From the NCBI GenBank assembly GCA_946480525.1, contig CAMLLA010000169.1, forward strand, positions 1-8,529: DNA of 8,529 nucleotides, in the 5' to 3' direction. The notes below the pieces were generated by a model. That model had not been told where the DNA came from. It saw only the letters and a program-made list of their open reading frames with translations, and made no database searches. Below, piece after piece: positions 1 to 5,994 of the stretch; the first letter of the stretch is position 1; the number at the start of each line of letters is the position of its first letter. The position numbers and the translations under genes were made by a program. This stretch comes from an uncultured Asticcacaulis sp. (GTDB lineage Bacteria; Pseudomonadota; Alphaproteobacteria; Caulobacterales; Caulobacteraceae).

Positions 1-419
1 TTGTTTGGTTCGCCGGCATGGCGGATGCGCAGTGGCGGATGCCGATCTATTTCCTGATGCTGACCTATTTCTTCCATACGATCGGCGAACTGACCCTGTC
101 TCCGGTCGGCCTGTCCCAGCAGACCAAGCTGTCGCCGCCGACGATCGTGGCAACCATGATGGCGATCTGGTTCCTGGGGCAGTCGAACGGCCAGTACGTC
201 GCCGCTATCATCGCGCGGTTCGCATCGACCGAGACGGTCGGCGGGGTCGTGCTCGACAACAAGGCAGCGCTGATGTCGTCGTTGAACGTGTTCAACTATA
301 TCGGCTGGCTGGGCGTCGGGGTCGGGGTGTGCCTGTTCGGGCTCAGCTTCCTCATCGGCAAGTGGGCCTACGGCGCGAACGACACGACTGTGGATGAGGC
401 GACAACCAAGGCGCACTGA
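1..419 (+). CDS. POT/PTR family proton-coupled peptide transporter, C-terminal fragment
   Basis: The reading frame is open from the window edge (first full codon at 3) to a TGA at 417-419, leaving 138 residues of a longer inner-membrane protein; POT transporters are usually about 450-550 residues. The family signature GELTLSPVGLS (visible residues 28-38) is followed by a TKLSPP stretch and the MMAIWFLGQSNGQY helix (residues 52-65), matching the late transmembrane helices of bacterial di/tripeptide:H+ symporters. A last hydrophobic segment covers about residues 95-119 and ends in a short polar cytoplasmic tail. The family imports di- and tripeptides using the proton gradient; the substrate here cannot be read from the fragment. 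It converges on the TonB-dependent receptor gene, with a shared terminator between them. The family call is firm; the specific gene name is not. Confidence 0.85.
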   Translation, partial: VWFAGMADAQWRMPIYFLMLTYFFHTIGELTLSPVGLSQQTKLSPPTIVATMMAIWFLGQSNGQYVAAIIARFASTETVGGVVLDNKAALMSSLNVFNYIGWLGVGVGVCLFGLSFLIGKWAYGANDTTVDEATTKAH

Positions 420-463
420 ATGTATCGGGGCGTGGGGTTCGTGACCCACCAACCTTACTGATA

Positions 464-507
464 CCAAGGAAAAAGCCTTGCCTTTTGGGGCAAGGCTTTT
501 TCCTTGG
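464..507. terminator. Bidirectional Rho-independent terminator
   Basis: A perfect 19-bp inverted repeat (464-482 with 489-507) encloses a 6-nt loop TTTTGG. Its core is the GC-rich 8-bp stem GCCTTGCC/GGCAAGGC (475-482/489-496), flanked by AAAAA on the left (470-474) and TTTTT on the right (497-501). Each strand therefore reads as a stem followed by a U-run. It lies 45 nt after the transporter stop and 41 nt after the stop of the leftward receptor gene, so it probably ends both convergent transcripts. Confidence 0.9.
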
Positions 508-547
508 CTTTAGAAAGACTTGGGCCTCGGGCCCTACGCCCGATACA

Positions 548-2584
548 TCAGAGGTCCTTGCGTACGCGCACGATCACCCACGGTTTCTGCTGATAGTGGG
601 TATATTGTTGCTGCTCGACCACGCTCTTCTCGCGCAGGTCCACCCACGTCGTCCGGTACTGCTCATTTTGCCGGCGCTGCGGGTTTTGCAGCACGATGCC
701 ATAGGTCAGGCCGTTCTTCGTCTTGTACTCCGCCCACCACGCATACCAGGGCGTGGAGCGATAGCGGTACAGCTCACGTGCATTATAGCGCGGGGCATTG
801 TTCATGCTGATGATCTCGACGCCCCAGCTGGTACGGTACTTCGTCAGGTTCTGGCTGAAATTGATCGTGTAGTTGTCGGGGTTGATGTCTGAAATCGACC
901 GGCTTGCGCCGGTAATCGGATCGGTCACCTGGGTCCAGCGCCGCGTATAGTCGAACTTCAGCAGGCCGCCCTTGATCTTCAGCTTGTCAAGCGGGAGGTT
1001 CATTGTCATCGACACAGCGTCTATCCTGCCGTCGCCGACATTGCCGCGGGCGTCGTACACGCCCTGGTTGGTCACGATAGCCAGGTGATCGAGCGTGTCT
1101 TCCAGGTCATTGCGTTCGAACGTCACCGACACCGCGCCCTTGTCCCAGAACTTGTAGTCGAACGTCATGGCATGCTGCCATTGCTTCTGCGGCACGATGC
1201 CCGTATTGCCGGCCTTGATGACCTGATCCTGCAGCGACACGGAGGAGGCGAAGTCGCCGAAATCGAGCTGCCCCAGGATACGCTCGGACCGCCATGTCAC
1301 CTTCCACGCTTCGTTGGGCGACCAGACCGCCTGGATCTTCGGCTTAGGGTACACGAAGGATTCCGAACGGTTGTCCTGGCGGACCGAGATGGTCGAGGTT
1401 TCAACCTTCAGCGCGGCTTCGATATTCAGTTTCGGCATGGCCTGCCAGTTGGACACGACGAAATATTCGTTGCGGTCTTCCTCGACCAGCACCTCGTCCG
1501 ACGGCACGTTCTGGGCACTACCGTCCTCGACATAAAGCGAGGTATTGTCGAGACTGTTATAGACAGTCTCGGCGCCGAACTTGAAGCTGAGCTTTTCGTT
1601 CAGCTGCCAGCTCAGCTTGGCGGAAAAGATGCGCTCGTCCGTCAGGCCCAGGGCCGTGTAGGTCGCTTCGAAGCCAGGCTCGGTATAAAGGTCGGTCTGG
1701 CTTTCGCGTTCGTGAGTGCGCAACGCATTCAGTTCGAGGGTCAGCGATTTCGTCAGCTTGCGTTCCCATTGCAGGCCGATTTCGCTGTCGATCTCCTTGT
1801 AGTCGAGATGCTCGAGGCCGTCGTCGGCCGAGTCATACATTGCGTCCATATCATAGTAGATCGGATTGTAGCTGCCGTTGAAGGCCAGTTTGCCGCCCGC
1901 GAACGGACGCGAATGTTCGACCTTGACCAAATTGCCCCAGCCGCCGCCGACCTGATCGATATACATGTAGTCCGGCGAGGTGTCGGACATGTCCGGCGTG
2001 TAGGTATAGCGGTGACCGTTGAAGACGCCGTTGTCGTTGAACCGGAACGCTTCGATGTAGATGTCGGTCGTCTTGCCGTCGCGATTGCGGCTGTATGAGA
2101 AGAAGCCTGCCGGCAGGTCGTCATGCGGGTAGAATTTGATATTGCCGCCGAAATTGATCGTTGCCTTGCCGTCCTTCTTGCGGACGATGTTGATGACCTT
2201 GCCGTAGCCCTGCATGTCGATGCCGGGAGCGCCGCCGCTGATCAGCTCGATATATTCGACCTGGGAAGCACTGATATTGTTCAGCGTCATGTCCAGGCCG
2301 TTTTTGCTCACCGGACGCTGGCCATCTACCAGAACGTTGCCGGCCGCGCCCGCAAATCCCCTTACATCCTGGCCCGATGAGAAGCTGAAACCCGGGACAT
2401 AAAAGACCATGTCCAGCGCGGTCGTTACCTGGAACGGCTTGAAGAAATCCGGCTCGTAGCGGACCACCTGGTTTTCGCCGGCAGCGGCGGGTGCAGGTTG
2501 TGCGCTCGAGACCATGGGGCTGGCCGCGAGGGTGGAAAACGCCGCGCAGGCAAACAGAATGGCTTTTCTTGAACTGAGGCGCAT
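548..2584 (-). CDS. TonB-dependent outer-membrane receptor
   Basis: This encodes 678 residues when read from the ATG at 2584, which places a clear Sec signal peptide at the N-terminus (MRLSSRK, then a hydrophobic stretch, cleavage near residue 29 in SSAQ|PAPA). An in-frame GTG at 2632 would add 16 non-signal-like residues; neither start has a strong Shine-Dalgarno site. The plug domain spans about residues 50-137 and carries typical landmarks: TALDMVFYVPGF, VRGFAGAAGNVLVDGQRP, an IELISGGAPGIDMQGYG segment and NIVRKK. The rest (about 145-678) has the aromatic, alternating pattern of a 22-strand beta-barrel. Such receptors take up scarce ligands (siderophores, vitamin B12, sugars, other nutrients) across the outer membrane with energy from TonB-ExbBD; the ligand cannot be inferred here, and no tonB, exbB or anti-sigma partner lies nearby. 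The protein ends in Leu rather than the usual aromatic residue. It looks intact. Confidence 0.9.
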   Translation of the reverse strand: MRLSSRKAILFACAAFSTLAASPMVSSAQPAPAAAGENQVVRYEPDFFKPFQVTTALDMVFYVPGFSFSSGQDVRGFAGAAGNVLVDGQRPVSKNGLDMTLNNISASQVEYIELISGGAPGIDMQGYGKVINIVRKKDGKATINFGGNIKFYPHDDLPAGFFSYSRNRDGKTTDIYIEAFRFNDNGVFNGHRYTYTPDMSDTSPDYMYIDQVGGGWGNLVKVEHSRPFAGGKLAFNGSYNPIYYDMDAMYDSADDGLEHLDYKEIDSEIGLQWERKLTKSLTLELNALRTHERESQTDLYTEPGFEATYTALGLTDERIFSAKLSWQLNEKLSFKFGAETVYNSLDNTSLYVEDGSAQNVPSDEVLVEEDRNEYFVVSNWQAMPKLNIEAALKVETSTISVRQDNRSESFVYPKPKIQAVWSPNEAWKVTWRSERILGQLDFGDFASSVSLQDQVIKAGNTGIVPQKQWQHAMTFDYKFWDKGAVSVTFERNDLEDTLDHLAIVTNQGVYDARGNVGDGRIDAVSMTMNLPLDKLKIKGGLLKFDYTRRWTQVTDPITGASRSISDINPDNYTINFSQNLTKYRTSWGVEIISMNNAPRYNARELYRYRSTPWYAWWAEYKTKNGLTYGIVLQNPQRRQNEQYRTTWVDLREKSVVEQQQYTHYQQKPWVIVRVRKDL

Positions 2585-2823
2585 ACGGCGAGGTTTCTGC
2601 AAAATATCGATGGAAGACCCGACGTCCCCCACCCGTCACGGATTATGTTTCAAAAGCAATTACACAAGTTAAATGGCTGTAATGTAATTGCCGCATTTTG
2701 GAACACGCCGCGGTCTTATCGCAAAAAAGTAACTTTTGTCCGTATGTTATCCGGAAAGTATACGAAAAACTTCGTAGGAAAAATTTTGTATGGTGACAAA
2801 TATTTAACGTCATACGCGCTGCG
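2585..2823 (-). promoter_or_regulatory. AT-rich upstream region of the TonB receptor gene
   Basis: The 239 nt between the small gene and the receptor start are clearly richer in A and T than the surrounding genes, especially 2640-2815, as expected of a promoter-bearing leader. They contain a 9-bp inverted repeat (listed separately) and a 6-bp perfect hairpin, TACGAA-AAAC-TTCGTA, at 2761-2776. Read leftward, TTGTCA (2771-2790 area) and TTGCGA (about 2720) resemble -35 elements, but neither has a convincing -10 partner, so no promoter is placed exactly. I see no credible gene here. The role is inferred from position and composition. Confidence 0.45.
2656..2691. repeat. 9-bp inverted repeat in the TonB receptor leader, possible operator
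   Basis: GCAATTACA (2656-2664) and its exact reverse complement TGTAATTGC (2683-2691) are separated by 18 nt. The right arm overlaps a tandem TGTAATGTAA (2678-2687). The element is 72-107 nt upstream of the receptor ATG. It could be a paired binding site for a repressor or activator, or a hairpin in the 5' leader of the mRNA. The two arms lie about 27 bp apart centre to centre. I do not recognise it as a specific regulator's box. Confidence 0.45.
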
Positions 2824-3018
2824 TCACCGCCGCGTGCGAAACACCGGTCGCGCGGCGCGTATATCGTCCTTGACCGGTGCATGCTGTTCGTATGCGTCGC
2901 GCGCGTCGGAAAAATCGAATCGCGGTGACTCTTCGTTCGGAGCCGGAGCCGGAGCAGGGGCGGCAGGCCGCCACATACGGCGGGCCAGATTGTTGAGTAT
3001 CATCATGGCAGGAAACAT
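2824..3018 (-). CDS. Small 64-residue protein of unknown function
   Basis: The gene starts at ATG 3018 and stops with TGA at 2824-2826. The start is supported by a strong Shine-Dalgarno sequence, CGGAGGA (3022-3028 on the complementary strand), at good spacing, which is the main reason to accept so short an ORF. The product begins with a short hydrophobic/amphipathic stretch, MFPAMMILNNLARRMW, then a Pro-Ala hinge (PAAPAPAPAP, residues 18-27), then a charged tail rich in Asp, Glu and Arg ending RTRR. The N-terminal helix might touch a membrane, but it is too short and too interrupted for a sure transmembrane call. It lies 64 nt downstream of tldD on the same strand and may be cotranscribed with it. 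I recognise no family, and no function is assigned. An open frame on the opposite strand covers the same DNA but lacks such a start signal. Confidence 0.6.
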   Translation of the reverse strand: MFPAMMILNNLARRMWRPAAPAPAPAPNEESPRFDFSDARDAYEQHAPVKDDIRAARPVFRTRR

Positions 3019-3022
3019 GTGT

Positions 3023-3049
3023 CCTCCGTTCGCTCATTGCGAACGGAGG
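3023..3049 (-). promoter_or_regulatory. Hairpin sequestering the ribosome binding site of the small gene
   Basis: A perfect 11-bp inverted repeat (3023-3033 with 3039-3049) has a 5-nt loop. On the transcribed (-) strand it reads CCTCCGTTCGC-AATGA-GCGAACGGAGG and is followed by ACAC and the ATG at 3018. The GGAGG Shine-Dalgarno of the small gene is thus the 3' arm, paired with a CCTCC anti-Shine-Dalgarno in the 5' arm. No U-run follows, so it is not a standard terminator for tldD. The fold is seen in the sequence; a translational control role is inferred. Confidence 0.65.
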
Positions 3050-3082
3050 CAGCAAGCCCTGTGCCAGCCGGTTTTTAAAGTG

Positions 3083-4519
3083 TCAGGCGTTGGTTCCGCC
3101 AACCGTCAGCCCTCTGATCCGCAAGCTCGGCTGGCCGATACCGACGGGCAGGGACTGACCGGCCTTGCCACACGTGCCGACGCCGGGATCGAACTTGAAA
3201 TCGTCGCCGATCATGTCGACTTCGCGCATTGCCGCCGGGCCGTCGCCGATCAGCGTTGCGCCCTTTACGGCTGCGCCGATCCTGCCGTTCTCGATAAGAT
3301 AGGCCTCGGTGCACTGGAACACGAACTTGCCGTTGGTGATATCGACCTGGCCGCCGCCGAAATTGACGGCGTAGAGGCCGTTTTTCGTATTGGCGATCAT
3401 ATCGGCAAGCTTGTCGGAGCCGCCGCGCATGAAGGTGTTCGTCATGCGGGGGAGGGGCTGATGGGCATAGGATTGACGGCGACCATTGCCGGTCGCCCTG
3501 ACGCCCATTTGCCGCGCCGACAGCCGGTCGTGCATATAGCCGACCAATATGCCGTCCTCGATCAGGGTCGAGCAGGAGGTCGGCGTGCCTTCGTCATCGA
3601 TATTGAGCGAGCCTCTGGCGTCGACGACCGTACCATCGTCGACGATGGTGACGCCGCGCGCCGCCACCTGGGTGCCCATCTTGCCGGAAAAGGCCGAGGT
3701 GCCCTTGCGGTTGAAGTCGCCTTCCAGGCCGTGACCAACGGCTTCGTGCAACAGTACCCCCGGCCAGCCTGGCCCGAGCACGATATCCATTTCACCAGCC
3801 GGAGCCGGGACGGCTTCCAGATTGACCAGGGCCTGGCGGATGGCCTCGTCGACCTGGGCCTGCCACTTTTCCGGTGCCGTGACGTCCAGCCACGAGATCC
3901 GCCCGCCGCCGCCGCTTGACGCCGTCTCGCGCCGGCCGTTCTTTTCCACCGACACGCTGACATTGATGCGCACCAGCGGGCGATAGTCGTGATAGAGTTC
4001 GCCGCCCGGCCGGACGATCGTGATCGCACGCTTGTCCGCCGCCATCGAGGCTGAGACCTGAACCACGCCGGAATGTGTGTCGCGGGCATAGGCGTCGATG
4101 GCCTGGAGAAGGGCGATCTTGTCGGCGAAGGGCATTTCGCCCAGCGGGTCATGGGCCTTGTAATAGCTCTGGTTGCTGCGCGGCGGGTTATTGCGGGCGA
4201 TGGTCACGTCGACGGCGCGGCCCCGCTTGGCCAGGACGGCGGCTTCGGCGGCGCGCCGGACGGCCTCGACCGAAAGTTCGGCGCTGTTGGCGAATCCGAT
4301 GGTCTCTCCCGCCACGACCCGGAACCCGAAGCCCTGATCCGCGCCGTAGTTTGACGACTTGAGCCGGCCGTCGTCGAACAGAAGCGATTCCGTTTCGCGC
4401 TTCTCGACGAAAATCTCGCCGTCGTCCGCGCCTTTCAACGCATCCTCAAGCACGGCCTGGGCGGCGTGCAGATCGAAGTCGCCCCAATCTGTTGAAGCGG
4501 TCGCGGCGGTGTCAGGCAT
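3083..4519 (-). CDS. tldD: Metalloprotease TldD
   Basis: This encodes 478 residues from the ATG at 4519, close to the 481 of E. coli TldD. A TTG at 4531 would add four residues (MSLP); neither start has a good Shine-Dalgarno site, so ATG is preferred. The zinc site is present: HEAVGH (His258, Glu259, His263) followed by GLEGDFNRKGTSAFSGK, and Cys450 in the C-terminal GTCGKAGQ, the third ligand in the family. The N-terminal domain carries GRLKSSNYGADQGFGFRV and the C-terminal domain NGKFVFQCTEAYLIENG. TldD pairs with TldE (PmbA) as a cytoplasmic heterodimer with its active site in a closed cavity. In E. coli it degrades unfolded peptides and is needed for microcin B17 leader removal and CcdA turnover. 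No tldE is in the window. It is divergent from ctaC, a common alphaproteobacterial arrangement with no proven functional link. It appears intact. Confidence 0.96.
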   Translation of the reverse strand: MPDTAATASTDWGDFDLHAAQAVLEDALKGADDGEIFVEKRETESLLFDDGRLKSSNYGADQGFGFRVVAGETIGFANSAELSVEAVRRAAEAAVLAKRGRAVDVTIARNNPPRSNQSYYKAHDPLGEMPFADKIALLQAIDAYARDTHSGVVQVSASMAADKRAITIVRPGGELYHDYRPLVRINVSVSVEKNGRRETASSGGGGRISWLDVTAPEKWQAQVDEAIRQALVNLEAVPAPAGEMDIVLGPGWPGVLLHEAVGHGLEGDFNRKGTSAFSGKMGTQVAARGVTIVDDGTVVDARGSLNIDDEGTPTSCSTLIEDGILVGYMHDRLSARQMGVRATGNGRRQSYAHQPLPRMTNTFMRGGSDKLADMIANTKNGLYAVNFGGGQVDITNGKFVFQCTEAYLIENGRIGAAVKGATLIGDGPAAMREVDMIGDDFKFDPGVGTCGKAGQSLPVGIGQPSLRIRGLTVGGTNA

Positions 4520-4926
4520 GGGGAGACTCAATGGATAGATGTATGTGTCATCGTCTATTTAGGCGCGGGCGTCGCAAATGGCTAGGGAAAGGCGATACCG
4601 TCGCGGGATTACCTCGTCCGGCGTCGTGCAGCTATGGCGCTGCGACAAAAGACCGCATTGATGATGTGGACACCCGAAACCGTCCCTAGAAAGCGATTGT
4701 GGCGCGAATTTGCCCTTTGCATTTGACTGCGAACGCATTATGGGAACGTTTCGGATCGGGTGGGACATTGCGTCCAATGCGTCCGCGCATGCCTGTGTTT
4801 CTGGCGCAGGACCATCCGCGAACTTTTTCTGCGTAGGGCCATGCGCCGTGCGCGACATCTCTAAAGTAGGGCCACCGGCCAGCGCCTTCAATGGCGCCCG
4901 TGGTCAGTCAAGACGAGGATTTGCGA
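4520..4926. promoter_or_regulatory. Divergent control region between tldD and ctaC
   Basis: These roughly 400 nt hold no gene I can support and must carry the promoters for leftward tldD and the rightward ctaC operon. Visible elements are a -35-like TTGACT at 4723-4728 with no clear -10, two tandem 9-mers ATTGCGTCC/AATGCGTCC at 4767-4784, and a 9-bp direct repeat GTAGGGCCA at 4833-4841 and 4866-4874, exactly 33 bp apart. On the leftward strand, CCTAAATA near 4560 resembles an alphaproteobacterial -10 element. I see no Fnr/FixK-type TTGAT-N4-ATCAA box. Exact promoter positions cannot be set by eye. Confidence 0.5.
4915..4919 (+). promoter_or_regulatory. Ribosome binding site that sets the ctaC start
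   Basis: GAGGA lies 7 nt before the ATG at 4927, the standard spacing. The in-frame ATG at 4891 has no such site and would put twelve polar residues ahead of the signal peptide, so 4927 is taken as the start. Confidence 0.75.
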
Positions 4927-5970
4927 ATGCGCAACAGAGGGCTGTTCGGGGCCAAGGGCCTGACGGGAGCTGTGTCCGGGGCCGCGATGTGGCTGGCGGC
5001 CACCGCCGCTCTTGCCGCCAAGCCGGTGAACTATGGGCAGCCGACCAACGGTCAGATGGGCCTTCAACCCGGCGTTACCGAGCTCAAGCACGACGTAACT
5101 TGGTTCTATAACTGGCTGCTGTTTCCGATCATCACGGTCATCTGCCTGCTGGTTTTGGCGCTGCTGCTCTGGATTGTCCTGCGTTACAACAAGAAGGCCA
5201 ATCCGACCCCGGCCAAGTTCTCGCACAATACCCTGATCGAGATCATCTGGACGGCCGTACCGGTCGTTATTCTTGTGATCATCGCCTGCGTCTCCTTGCC
5301 ACTGCTCAAGAAGTTCAATGACATGCCGACCCCGGATGTCGTCGTCAAGGCGACGGGGAACCAGTGGTTCTGGACCTATGACTACCCGGAACTGGGTGTT
5401 ACGGACGTCGAATCTCGTCTTCTGCCCGAAGCTGCAGACCTCGAAAAGTCGAAGAAGGCTGGCGTCCTTTATCTGCTGGCCACCGACAACAAGCTGGTCG
5501 TGCCCGTCAACAAGGTCGTCCACGTCCAGACAACTGCCGCCGACGTCATGCACGCCTTTGCCGTTCCGGCGTTCGGCATCAAGATCGACGCCGTTCCGGG
5601 CCGTCTGAACAATACATGGTTCAAAGCCGAGCGTATCGGTACCTACTACGGCCAGTGCTCGGAACTGTGCGGCAAGGACCACGCCTACATGCCCATCGAA
5701 GTGCAGGTTGTCTCGGAAGCCGATTTCGACGCCTATATAATCAAGGCCGGTGGCAAGACCCGCGCCATGCTGGCGGCCGAAGCAGCCGCTTCGGCCCAGG
5801 CCGAGGCCGCTGCTGCCGCGACCGCCGCTGCTGCGCCGGCTTCGGCGGCGGCCTCCGCCGATCCGACCGCCGCTGCCGCTGGTCCCAGCGTCCAGGGCGC
5901 GGCTCCGGCCAAGTCTGCTGCCACTGCTGCGCCTGCGGCGACACCCGCCTCCGCGGCGACCGTGAACTAA
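4927..5970 (+). CDS. ctaC: Cytochrome c oxidase subunit II (aa3-type)
   Basis: This 347-residue protein accepts electrons from cytochrome c through its CuA centre and passes them to heme a in subunit I. A signal peptide covers about residues 1-30 (cleavage near ALA|AKP). Two membrane helices follow, about 58-86 and 103-127, and then the periplasmic cupredoxin domain. All CuA ligands are visible: His209 (DVMHAFAVPAFGIKIDAVPG), Cys244, Glu246 and Cys248 in CSELCGKDH, His252 and Met255. The aromatic NQWFWTYDY (145-153) marks the electron entry region. CuA shows it is a cytochrome c oxidase, not a quinol oxidase, and there is no fused heme c motif (CxxCH). The last 65 or so residues (about 283-347) are an Ala/Pro/Ser-rich tail absent from the canonical fold. 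It is first in the operon, 24 nt ahead of ctaD. The alternative symbol is coxB. Confidence 0.97.
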   Translation: MRNRGLFGAKGLTGAVSGAAMWLAATAALAAKPVNYGQPTNGQMGLQPGVTELKHDVTWFYNWLLFPIITVICLLVLALLLWIVLRYNKKANPTPAKFSHNTLIEIIWTAVPVVILVIIACVSLPLLKKFNDMPTPDVVVKATGNQWFWTYDYPELGVTDVESRLLPEAADLEKSKKAGVLYLLATDNKLVVPVNKVVHVQTTAADVMHAFAVPAFGIKIDAVPGRLNNTWFKAERIGTYYGQCSELCGKDHAYMPIEVQVVSEADFDAYIIKAGGKTRAMLAAEAAASAQAEAAAAATAAAAPASAAASADPTAAAAGPSVQGAAPAKSAATAAPAATPASAATVN

Positions 5971-5994
5971 GTTAAGTAAAGAGAGACACCTGAC

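Noticed and set aside
1085..2098. A 337-codon open frame on the + strand opposite the TonB receptor
   Set aside because: It is antisense to a well-supported full-length receptor, with no start signal and no recognisable domains.
2842..2879. 8-bp inverted repeat CACCGGTC/GACCGGTG with a 22-nt spacer
   Set aside because: It falls inside the probable small gene in GC-rich coding sequence, where such arms arise easily; there is no U-run and no start codon nearby to suggest a function.
2645..3919. A 424-codon open frame on the + strand crossing the receptor leader, the small gene and the end of tldD
   Set aside because: It runs through both an AT-rich leader and the antisense of tldD, has no ribosome site, and its composition changes abruptly along its length as expected of a chance frame.
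4628..4643. Short hairpin GCAGC-TATGGC-GCTGC in the divergent region
   Set aside because: A stem of only five pairs, with imperfect extension, is expected by chance in about 400 nt of this composition.
4559..4891. A 110-codon - strand ORF between tldD and ctaC
   Set aside because: It has no Shine-Dalgarno site, a random-looking composition and no known family, and it would fill the only space for the divergent promoters.
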